Notes under the pieces: model-generated
The model's database searches: none
Told to the model about the DNA's origin: nothing
Seen by the model: only the letters and a program-made list of their open reading frames with translations
Translations under genes and position numbers: made by a program
Shown: piece after piece, positions 44,056 to 53,111 of the stretch
How positions within the stretch are numbered: position 1 is the first letter of the stretch
Layout of the letters: each line of letters starts with the position of its first letter
Source: Cephalotrichum gorgonifer
Lineage: Eukaryota; Ascomycota; Sordariomycetes; Microascales; Microascaceae
Direction: 5' to 3'
NCBI GenBank assembly: GCA_900312665.1
Contig: ONZQ02000007.1
Span: 1,612,528 to 1,676,527 of the forward strand
Length of the DNA stretch: 64,000 bases

Positions 44056-46758
44056 ATGTTCACCACCCTCCCCGCGTCCGGGGTCCTCGGGCGCGGATTC
44101 CTCCTCCAGAGCGCCCCGCTAGGCGCCCCACAGCGAACACTAAACGCCCGCTTCCGTCGAGCCCTGAGACAGTCCCGCCAGTCCCTCCCCCTCCCTTCCG
44201 TCGCCCGAGCCTACGCGACAGTACACGAGTTGATCACTAGGGATGATCCGCCTTCCATCGAGGACTTCCGGTCGCTGCCGGACTCGGCCTTCACCGGCAA
44301 CTACCTGTCCCTGCAGAACGCTGGGTCCGAGATCGTCCTCAGGCCGACGGCCGTCCGGTGGATCTTCGCCGCGATCCGCGCCGGCGACCCATGGCGGGCG
44401 TATCGCCTCGTGGTCCAGATGAACGCGGAGGAGACGGACCAGCTCACCCTACTCCCCGCGACGGAGTTCGCCGAGCTGGTCAGGTGCCTCGACCCCGTGC
44501 TGGCCCACGACCGCCTCGACCCGCTCGACGGGCTGCGCATCAGCCCCGCGATGCTGGGCCACGGCTTCGCCGACAACCTGGTGGACGCGAGCGGCGCGCG
44601 GGAGGTATACACGCGGCTCTTCTCGAGGCTGATGTTCATCGTCGACGAGCGCGTGGACGCGGGCCTGCCGACGCCGCCGTCGGTGTTCACCGTCCTCTTC
44701 CGGCTCGCGGGCGCCTCGTCGCAGCCGGAGATGGCGGACCGGATCTTCGAGAAGCTCAAGCACGCCTCGGCGGCCCACTGGGCAGACTGGAACGGCATGG
44801 GCGACGCCAACGTCCTGAACGAGTACCTCAAGGCGAGGTTCCTCACCGAGCCGCTATACTACCAGCACGATAGGGAGAGGGTGCGGGTGCGGCCGCTGAA
44901 CGTGGAGCGGCAGATCTTGAACGTCACGTTCCAGCAGCGCCGGAAGCTGAACCAGCTGAAGCTCCGCCTCCGGGCGGCGCAACCCCATAGATTCGGGGCC
45001 GACCCCGGAGACGAGAGCCAGTCGCTGCACGAGCGGATATGCAGCAGGACGGAAATCCGGAGGGCGATGCCGGTGTCGAGGCTGAAGGCCGCGGGGCTGA
45101 CGGAGGACTTGATCTGCACTGCCATCGTCGCCAGCACGCGCTCCGGGTCGAGCCACCTCGTCAGGTTCCTGCTCAAGGACATCTACGGCATCGCGACGAG
45201 CATGTCCAAGGAGACGGGCGAGTGCAGCTTCTCCGGCGGCGTCGACGTGCGCCCGAACTCTCCCGTGCGCCCCACGGCGAAGCTCCTGATGGCCTTGGCC
45301 CGCGCGCTGGGCGCAAACGGCGAGGTGGACCTCTCGCTGCAGCTCATCCCCTGGCTCTCGCACCGCTACAACATACCCGTCCCGAGCGAGGTCTGGTCGG
45401 AGTGGATGGAGTGGTCGTACGTCCACAGCGGGAACCCCGCGCAGCTGGAGTGGAAGATCATCGGGAACGCGAGGAGGGTGAACTCGGCGCGCATGCTCCT
45501 CAGCGTCGCGGCGGAGCTGGGGCGGGGCGCCGGGCACGCTTTCACGCCCGGGTTCGACGACCACGTCATGATCGCCAGGCGGCTCCTCGAGTCGCACAGG
45601 TTCGTCGACGCGTGGGTGGCGCTGCGGGACGCGAGGCGGATCTACGAGGGGGTCGTCGCGAGGGCGGAGAGGGCAGCGGTCAGGGCCGCCGCGGCGGCGG
45701 CCCAGGGGATCCCGATGCCGTCGTTCGTCGGGGGGAAGGGAGGGTACCGCGAGCTGCAGAAGGAGCGGGACGTGAAGCGCCACAACCTCGTGGGCGTGTG
45801 CCGGGCGCTCCTTAAGGCGGCGGGCCGCGCGGCGCGGTACCGGACGGGGATCGCGCTGGAGCTGCAGCTCGTGGACGTGCTGGTCCCACAGTTCGTGGAG
45901 GAGTTTAGCGACCTGATGCCGGATAGGATGGCGTACCACACGGCGACGGGGACGGTCAGGCTGCAGAACCCAATCCGGCGGGTTATCCACAAGAGGAAAA
46001 TGGTCCACTCGCCGGTTACGAGCATGGAATATAGTATACTGAGACCCCGCGACTTGGCCCAGGACGAGGCGGAGGGGGCCGTCGAGAGCGAGGAGGGTGC
46101 GGAAGCCGCGCGGGACGAAGGGCACAGCGATGAGGAAGGGGCGTGGGATCTGTTTGAGAAGTCATTTGGAAAGGCGGCGCCCCAGGCGAAGGAGATTACC
46201 CGGGCGGAGGAGGTCGCGTGGGAGCGCGAGATCGCCGGGGTGAAGGAGGCGACCCTGGCGAAGAAGATAAACCGGGCGGAGGAGTCGACAGCCCAGGCGG
46301 GAGAGGTGAGCGAGGGTCAGCACGATGAGGGAGGCGGGTGGGACAGCGCGTGGGAGAAGTTTGTGAGGTCGGTTTCGCCGGGGACGACGACCCAGGCGAA
46401 GGAGGCCGCCGCCACCCGGGCGCATGAGACAACCGCCACCCCGCCGGAGGAGGCGGCCGAGGACATGGTCGCGGAGAAGGAGAGGGTCCTGGTCAGGCAT
46501 GTCGCCCCGCGGACGACGAGGGAGCACATGGAGCTGCCCGTCCCGAGGGGGGACGGGTCGATGCGGTGGAGTGCGGGGGACCTCATCGACCTATACACCG
46601 AGGGGGGCCGGGTCCGCGTGGCGTTCCAGACGGCGGACCGGCCACACGCCGAATCGGGCGTCCTGGTGCGGAAGGAGGGGCAGGCGCCCACTGTCGTTTG
46701 GGATGAGAGGGTCGGGGGGACGAGGTGGAGCGGGCGCGCCGTCGCTGCGAGGCATTGA
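44056..46758 (+). CDS. Mitochondrial ATPase-expression (ATP13/Aep2-like) protein
   Basis: Single-exon protein of 900 residues, likely imported into mitochondria: its N-terminus is Arg/Ser/Leu-rich and free of acids (about 1-55, ending near ARAYATVHE). Helical repeat-like segments follow, including DPWRAYRLVVQM, YLKARFLTEPLYYQ, HLVRFLLKDIYGI and LSHRYNIPVPSEVWSEWMEW. These resemble the fungal mitochondrial ATPase expression family (ATP13), PPR-like factors needed for ATP synthase subunit expression. That assignment is from memory of the family and is moderate. The last 220 residues are acidic, with repeated Ala/Glu/Lys units containing QAKE, and end in a compact segment (GRVRVAFQTADRPHAESG) of unknown role. 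The start is the first ATG in frame. Confidence 0.65.
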   Translation: MFTTLPASGVLGRGFLLQSAPLGAPQRTLNARFRRALRQSRQSLPLPSVARAYATVHELITRDDPPSIEDFRSLPDSAFTGNYLSLQNAGSEIVLRPTAVRWIFAAIRAGDPWRAYRLVVQMNAEETDQLTLLPATEFAELVRCLDPVLAHDRLDPLDGLRISPAMLGHGFADNLVDASGAREVYTRLFSRLMFIVDERVDAGLPTPPSVFTVLFRLAGASSQPEMADRIFEKLKHASAAHWADWNGMGDANVLNEYLKARFLTEPLYYQHDRERVRVRPLNVERQILNVTFQQRRKLNQLKLRLRAAQPHRFGADPGDESQSLHERICSRTEIRRAMPVSRLKAAGLTEDLICTAIVASTRSGSSHLVRFLLKDIYGIATSMSKETGECSFSGGVDVRPNSPVRPTAKLLMALARALGANGEVDLSLQLIPWLSHRYNIPVPSEVWSEWMEWSYVHSGNPAQLEWKIIGNARRVNSARMLLSVAAELGRGAGHAFTPGFDDHVMIARRLLESHRFVDAWVALRDARRIYEGVVARAERAAVRAAAAAAQGIPMPSFVGGKGGYRELQKERDVKRHNLVGVCRALLKAAGRAARYRTGIALELQLVDVLVPQFVEEFSDLMPDRMAYHTATGTVRLQNPIRRVIHKRKMVHSPVTSMEYSILRPRDLAQDEAEGAVESEEGAEAARDEGHSDEEGAWDLFEKSFGKAAPQAKEITRAEEVAWEREIAGVKEATLAKKINRAEESTAQAGEVSEGQHDEGGGWDSAWEKFVRSVSPGTTTQAKEAAATRAHETTATPPEEAAEDMVAEKERVLVRHVAPRTTREHMELPVPRGDGSMRWSAGDLIDLYTEGGRVRVAFQTADRPHAESGVLVRKEGQAPTVVWDERVGGTRWSGRAVAARH

Positions 46759-47176
46759 TTTAGGGAGCGATTCTATGTGTATTATTCCCATATACTTTTC
46801 TTATGCTCCCGCCCCCCCTTTTTCTTCTGTCTCTTTGGGACTTGTTTAGCCATTAGCATGTGAACTTGACAATATATATTAGATGTGTGTCTTGTTTTTT
46901 TTGTACTATTTCTTATATACTTATTTATGATTTGGTCTTGTTTGATATACACTCTCCCGGAAACTCCTATCCTTGATCCAAACTCCATCCGAGTTCCTCC
47001 CCTCCCCTAGACTGGGGTGTGGGGGAACGCTTTATTCGGATCTTCGTACAAATGCAGACGAAATCCGGTTTGTGCCCAGATATAATACTCCTTTTCCCCC
47101 CCTTTCCTTCCCTTCTATCCACCCCCAGCCACGCCCTACCCGACCCTAACTTTCGAGGCCTGGGGGTTTTTTTCCC
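46759..47176. other. Convergent 3' intergenic region
   Basis: 418 bases between the ends of two convergent genes. T-rich stretches suit transcription ends on both strands. No gene or repeat was seen. Confidence 0.6.
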
Positions 47177-48344
47177 TTAGGAAACTTGCTCCAGCTTCAG
47201 GTCGTTCATGACCATGTACCTGCTAAACAAGATCCACAGCCACCTGAACCACACCATCTGGCTCTGGTGGGCGCCCGTCATGGCGCCCCACGCGGCGCCC
47301 AGCGCGCCCTCGCCGACGAGCTGGTTCACGAAGAGGAGGGAGGCGGGGTGCTCCTTGTCGGCCCTCCGCCTGCCGGCGCCCGCCTTCTTCGCGGCGCCGC
47401 CCCTCCCGAGGAAGACGGACAGCATGGTGGGCGGGATGTCGATGACGGAGAGGTACTTCCTCAGCACGGAGACGGAGCTGAGGACGTAGAGGTCGACGGG
47501 GCAGGCGAAGGCGCCGCGGCCGCGCATGAGGTCGGCGAGGAAGGCGCGGGCGCCGTGGTAGAGGGATATGTGGTTCGGGTGGGAGGAGACGCCGGCGGAG
47601 TCGAAGGTCACGAGGACGTCGATGGCGGCGGTGGGGGCCGTGTCCTTGGTCGAGGCGTTCTTGGGGGTGGGGGGGATAAAGGCCTGGGAGAGGAGGGCGG
47701 AGATCTTGGAGGCGGGCCAGGTTGCTGTCATTGAGTCGGGGAAGTCGTCTCTGTTGGGGGGACGGTCTTGTGAGCTTCTGTACGGGTCTTTTGGTGGGGT
47801 TTGGGGGTTGGGGGTTTGTTAAAAGGCAAGGGAAACGAAGGGGAGGAGACGTACGGTCTGTCGACGACCCAGATGTCCTGCTCGGACCTCAGACCCAGCT
47901 GTAACGCGCTCTTCACGAGCTCCTTCTTCCTCGTCTCACCCAGTCCCGCGGCGTCTCCTAGATTCGCGCATTCGTCAGCCACAGCACGCGCAAATTAAAG
48001 CTCCCACATGCGTGGATCCCCGTTTCTCCAGACGCGTACGATCTTTTTTTTCCACGGGGAAATAGGGACCACCTATCCCAAAGGGAGGGAAAGAGTAAAA
48101 AAGAGTAAGGGGACGACCCACCAGAGCTAAGACACAGGATCTTGACGTGGTTCCCCGTCTCGGGTCGCGTGAGGGCCAGGACGGTGGGCGCAAAGAACAT
48201 GGCCTCGTCGTCCGGGTGAGCGATGAGGAGGCAGATGCGCTTGTTGGTCAGGCGCGGGAGGCGCATCTGGATGACGGAGGCGGCATAGGTGTAGAGGGCC
48301 GGGACGAGGAGGAGGAGGGCGGCGGCGTAGAGGAGGGGGCCCAT
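47177..48344 (-). CDS. gpi12: N-acetylglucosaminyl-phosphatidylinositol de-N-acetylase (PIG-L/Gpi12)
   Basis: Catalyses the second step of GPI-anchor synthesis, removing acetate from GlcNAc-PI on the cytoplasmic face of the ER. Three exons, 48344-48122, 47957-47855 and 47750-47177, give 299 residues. Residues 4-23 form a membrane anchor. The zinc-binding AHPDDE motif is at 42-47, the segment GLGETRKKELVKSALQLGL spans exon 2, and the second metal motif HPNH is at 166-169. Introns are 164 and 104 nt with GTGGGT and GTACGT donors, and phases 1 and 2 agree at the junctions. A basic stretch (KKAGAGRRRADKEH) precedes the C-terminal part, which ends in a Trp-rich membrane-like segment (MVWFRWLWILFSRYMV). 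No catalytic residue is missing. Confidence 0.94.
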
Positions 48345-49557
48345 GGTTTGCGGCGGGGGGGTGTTGGGCCACCTCGGTTGCGCCGGTGGAGGGTTTGTCG
48401 GGTTGGGGGTTTCGCTTGGAAGGCTGAGGTTGAGGTGTCGGGGGTTGCGCCGGATTGCGCTGGGCGTTGGAGGTGTGTAGGAATAGGTGGGAGGCTGAGG
48501 TTGAGGTTGGGAGGAGGGGGGTTTGTGCCGGGACAGGACCAGAGAGAAACAGTCCGCCAGGGGGCCGCAGCAGGTGAAGTTCGAGGCTCTAGTCGCGATG
48601 GCGGACGTATGACAATTGGCGATGGTTTACGAGTGCCAATGGCGCTAGGTTGTGGTGGTGGAGGGAGACGTTTGGTGGGTTGGGTGGTTGTCTGGTCCTC
48701 GAAGCTCGGCTCGTCCGTCCGAAATGCCACCTTGCGATTTCGCGGAATTGGACGTGAGAGTGGAGGGGTCTTGTCCTCGGGTTTGTCTCTTGTCTCTCTC
48801 GCTCCTACCCTTGTCACCCGCTAAATTAGCGACTCCGCAGTGGGAAGGAGATGTCCGACCCCCCCATTACTTCTATCTCCCTCCACCACGCAATTGAATA
48901 CGTATCCCTACGATACGTATCTCTCCCCATTAACTTTAAGCAAATGAGATCCCATTTCGGAAGGGGGGGAGCGTGGACAGTGACATGAGCGACCAGGATT
49001 GGACTCGGATCAGCGGGGCGGGCTTTCAATTCTGACGATTGGACGACGCGTTTTCCCGCGTGATGATGCTTTTGCAGGGTAGTTTTTAAGGAGAAAGCCT
49101 GATGTCATGCCAGGCCTTTTTTTTATGCTCCTTGACAGGTATTATGGGCAGTTTCCTGATTTGGTGGTTGGTGAGTGGTGGGTTTTTGGGGTAAAAGAGC
49201 TGAGCTGTTGCATAATTTCTTATTTCATCGTGCGGGTACGTATACTGGAAAGGACAGGTATTAATGACCCGGTACCTAACATTATACCCGCGTACAAAAT
49301 ACTAATCCCAAAACCAAGAAGTGTATTACGTAGCTGGCTTGGACAAAGCTAACTACCACACAGACAGGCACAGCTTCAACACCACCAATACCAACACTAT
49401 CGCCAACACCAAGACGACAGCCCGCTCATCTTAACCTTTCTCCCCTCGCCCCACGCTCGCCTCGATAAGAAACGCCCGAACCCCAAGTCCAACCTCATCC
49501 TCATCCTCACCCTTCCCCCCACCTCCTCCCGTCAAACCCCCAACAGCCCCCGCAGAT
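48345..49557. promoter_or_regulatory. Divergent promoter of gpi12 and a small membrane-protein gene
   Basis: 1.2 kb between divergent starts, with no supportable gene. A perfect inverted repeat (ATACGTATC and GATACGTAT around five bases) lies near 48,899-48,921. Confidence 0.55.
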
Positions 49558-50352
49558 ATGGCCCGCAAGCGAAAGGACCCCACCGAGATCAAACTCGCCC
49601 ACCCCGACCGCTCCGGCCCCACGGAAGCCACGCTCCTTGACTGGGCGCAGGAACGAGACCTCTTCGCCGAGGCCAAGCGGAGGGAGCGGGCCCTAAGAAG
49701 GGAGAAGAAGAAGAAGGAGGAGGAGAAAGCGGGAGGGGCGGCGCGGAGGCGGAAGCCGGGGGAGGAGAGCAGCAGCGACGAGGACGAGGAGGAAGACGAG
49801 GCCACGTTCACCCCGGGGCAGGAGAGGGTTCTCGACGCGCTGCTGTGGACGGGGACGTTGGCGTCGGTGCATTTCACGCTGGATGTGCTGGTGCAGCACC
49901 AGTATGCGTCGGATATTGAGTGGAATCGCGTCGTGCTGAGGTCGGGGCAGGCATTTCTAGGTGAGTTAGCTCCCACTCCCCCCCCTTTCCCCCCGTCTCT
50001 CCTCCTAAGCTCCCCCCCCCCCCTTAACTAACAACAAACACCCATTCCAGTCTTCCTCCTCCTAATCTACGCCCTCCACCCCCACCGCTCCTCCCCGAAC
50101 CCCATCCCCCTCCTACCGCGCCGCTACCAGCACCTCGTCAGCCAGGCCGGCTTCCTCGCCACCAGCGTCGCCGCGGGCTCCTACCTCTTCCACCTCACCA
50201 ACACGTCAGGCTACATGGCCGTCATGAAGCGCGCCCCCACCGTCGGCTGCCTGTGGCTGTGGGGCGTCGTGGAGCTGGACCTCGGGCTGAGCCTGCTGAG
50301 CGTGCTCCTCACGGGGGCGTTTGTCTTTTCGAGGGGGTATAAGATCATGTAG
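49558..50352 (+). CDS. Conserved fungal multipass membrane protein, unknown function
   Basis: 234 residues from exons 49558-49960 and 50051-50352. The 90-nt intron has donor GTGAGT, branch AACTAAC and acceptor TTCCAG, and joins in phase 1. The N-terminal ~85 residues are charged, with a Lys/Glu-rich coil (RREKKKKEEEK) followed by an acidic patch (SSSDEDEEEDE). After it come about four hydrophobic segments: around the LLWTGTLASVHFTLDVLV region, VFLLLIYALHP after the intron, AGFLATSVAAGSYLFHL, and WLWGVVELDLGLSLLSVLL. The pattern fits an endomembrane protein with a cytosolic charged head. It resembles a fungal family of unknown function (I believe DUF7719, unchecked). It ends convergently with the next gene, 508 bases away. 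Confidence 0.82.
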
Positions 50353-50860
50353 GCACCAGGTGCGGCACGGGTATGTGTGTGTGTTTGTGTGTGTTCGTGT
50401 ATGCTTGCGTGATGGAGATAGAAGGTGTAGGGACCTGGCTCTAGGGCTCTAGGGTTTGGGCTTGAGAGCAGTAGCGGGATACAGGAGGGTCAAAAAGGGG
50501 GGGGGAAGGAAAAGTCTGTTTAATGGGTTCATATTTTGGTTCTTGTAAGCTAGGTCGGAACGGGTATATTATAATTCTAATGAAGCCCTTCATACACATT
50601 CCTTCTAGTCATAAACGCGTTAAGACGTTAAAACGTAAACCCCCCTCCCCCCCAGAAACGTAACACTCGCCTGTAGGTAAACCGGCCCTCCGCCCGCGCT
50701 CTCTGCACTGTCATACAACCCACCGACACCCTAGGAAAAGAAGGAAAGGAAAGGAAGGGTGCAAAGAGACATAAGCAATAAGTAAGAAGAAAAGTGAGGA
50801 AAAGGTGGTAAAAATAAGAAGAAAAGAGTGTGGGGGCATTCCCAGAAAGTCCCCCCCCTC
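50353..50860. other. Convergent 3' intergenic region
   Basis: 508 bases between convergent stops, with a short GT-rich run (about 50,373-50,400) and a G/A-rich stretch. No gene seen. Confidence 0.6.
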
Positions 50861-53111
50861 TCACAACGACGCGGCCGCCTCAGCAAGCACGCTCATCAGA
50901 CTCGCCGCCGCACCCCCCAGTCCCGCAGCGTAGAGGGCGTCCCGGCCCCCAGACCTCTTCTTGTCTCTCCCTCCGTCCCTATCCTTATCCCCGTGCCGCC
51001 GGCGATGTGACCCGTCCCTATCCCTCTCTCTGTCCCTGTCCCTGTCTCTGTCGCGGTCCCGGTCGTGGTCCCGGTCGTGGTCCCTGTCCCGATCATGATG
51101 ATGATCTCTCTCCCTCTCCCCGTCGTCCCTTCGCCTCCGCCTCCGCCTCCGCCTCTCCGGGTCCCGATCCCTATCCCTGTCCCTATCCCTGTCGCGGTCC
51201 CGGTCCCGGTCCCGGTCCCTATCACCGCTCCTATCCCTATCGCGCTCCCCCCGCCCGTCCGCGGGCGTCTCATAGGGATCCGGTCCAAAGTGTACCCTAT
51301 TCTCGTTCTTATTCTTCAGTATCGGCTTCGGCTTCACCGTGCTAGACGGCGAGGTCGCCTCCTCCTGCTCGCTAGGCGGGTTCACGATGAACGGGTACGA
51401 CCTTGTCCCCTTGTCGTTCTCCTCCACCCTGCTCTCTCCCCTCTCCCCCCTCCCCTCGCCATCCTCCCGGCCCACGCCCCTCGAACGAGGCGGCTTTGGC
51501 GGTGGCGAGTCAGACTCAGATGTGTCACTCTCGCTCCAGCTTTCCCCGTCGCTGACGGGATACGGCGCCCTCTCCCTCTCCCTCGGCGCCGGCCTAGCCC
51601 TGGCCCTCGCCCTCCTCAGTTCGTCGCTCTGCCTCGCAAACTCCCGTATCTGCTCCCGCGAGAGCACGCCCAGCACGGCCACGAAGTCCGGGCGCGCCTC
51701 GTACCGGACGCCCGCGCGGTCTAGTACCACCGGGCTGACGAGCGTGCGGCGGATCCGCGTCCAGGTCGCGTCCGCGGGGATCTCGTTGCCGTTCTGATCG
51801 GGGTTGAGCCGAGAGCCCCGGTTCGCGCCCGGTCCACTTGCCGTCCCGTGGCCCTGGGTTGCGTCGGTGTAAGATGGGAGGGGCGGCACGAAGCGCGGGG
51901 ACGCGCTAAGCGGGCTCTGCGGCATCGGGGCGAGGGCCGCGTTGGTGGGCGCGGATGGGAGGTACCCGGCGTCCGGAGAGGAGGAGAAGGGCGGGGGCGG
52001 GGAGGCGGAGTAGGACTGCATGGCCTGCATGATGGCCGGGGAGACGTACATCCCGTTGAACTGAGTCGGCAGGTCCGTGGTTAGAAGATCGTTGGTGGAG
52101 ATGAGGGTGCGCGAAATCTCGGAGTCCGAGGACTCGTTGCCCCCGTCGCTGGCGGGCTTGGTCACAGCGAGGCCACTAGCTCCGTAGGGCTGTTCGCCGT
52201 GGTGACCGTGGTGTTCCTTGTACGGCATGTACCTCCGGTCGTCGATGGCTGAGTACTCCTGGGGGCTGCCGGTCTGTACGTGATGAGAGGCCGGGGTGAT
52301 CCTGAGGATCGGGCGACCCTGCTCGAGGAGGCCGCGCACGGAGGCGGGGTGTCCGTTCTCGAGGGTGTCGGCCGACTCAAGCTCGCGGATATACGCCCTC
52401 AACACATCCTGTAACAAATTAGCCGAGAACTGAAAGAGAAAGGAGAGGGAAGTCCCCTAGAGGGCGTGCGTGAGTGCAGCGCGCGGGGACTCGTACCTTA
52501 TGTTTCCTCAACACTTCGGGCGCGAAGCCCTCCCTGACCAGCTCATCCCTGAACTTCTCCCAGAGAAGATCCTCGTCCTTATCATCCCCAAGCCCCGAGT
52601 CCCTCCGGGCAAAGATCTTGTTCGCGATCGCGTCAACCTTGTCCTTTATCTCATCTAGCTTCCGGCCGCCCTCCGCGTCTCCCACAGTCGCAATAGCCAT
52701 CCCCTCATCATGTCGCCCCGCAGAGCTCTGTAGCTGCACGGTATCGAGGAACAGCCCCACCTTTATCCTCTGCTCCTCTAGATTCCTCTTCATAAACGCG
52801 ACGACGTCATCGCGTTCGCTGCCGCTCAGCGTGCCCCGCTCGTCCTTGTCGAGGACGGTGCCGAGCTGGCGCAGCGTGAAGTCACAGTCCTCGAAGGCCG
52901 GGGTCAGCTGGCGGAGGTAGACAGGTCCTCGTGGGGAGTTGAGGACGGAGTCGGGGTCGGCGGCCTCGATTTTGAGGTGCTTGAGGATGGCGGAGAGGCC
53001 GCGGACCGAGGGTGCGACGTCATGGAGGGTTGAGGTTCGCGTAACCCGGGCGTAGAGGCCGACGGCGTAGGCGCAGAGGGTAGAGATATCGGTTATCGTG
53101 GGGTTGCTCAT
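50861..53111 (-). CDS. Arg-Asp-repeat fungal protein (DUF8035-like), unknown function
   Basis: 720 residues from exons 53111-52497 and 52408-50861, with an 88-nt intron in phase 0 (donor GTACGA, acceptor TTACAG). The N-terminal ~205 residues are helical and resemble the N-terminal modules of fungal signalling proteins (LYARVTRTSTLHDVAPSVRG). A Pro/Ser-rich region follows. Then comes a conserved-looking block (TWTRIRRTLVSPVVLDRAG, then DFVAVLGVLSREQI) that I associate with the fungal DUF8035 family, from memory and unchecked. The segment KPILKNKNENRVHF contains RVHF, a fit to the RVxF protein-phosphatase-1 docking pattern. The C-terminus has a long Asp-Arg dipeptide array with an Arg run and His-Asp variants, like RS/RD-type RNA-binding tails. 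Function unknown. Confidence 0.8.
51007..51245 (-). repeat. Coding Arg-Asp dipeptide repeat
   Basis: Hexanucleotide-type repetition (CGGTCC/CTGTCC/CTATCC units on the plus strand) encodes tandem Asp-Arg pairs, interrupted by a run of Arg and by Asp-His pairs. Third positions vary, so the protein repeat is better conserved than the DNA repeat. Confidence 0.9.

Noticed and set aside
44854..46125. Long minus-strand frame (about 423 codons) inside the ATP13-like gene
   Set aside because: Arg/Pro/His-rich composition typical of an antisense frame; no domain.
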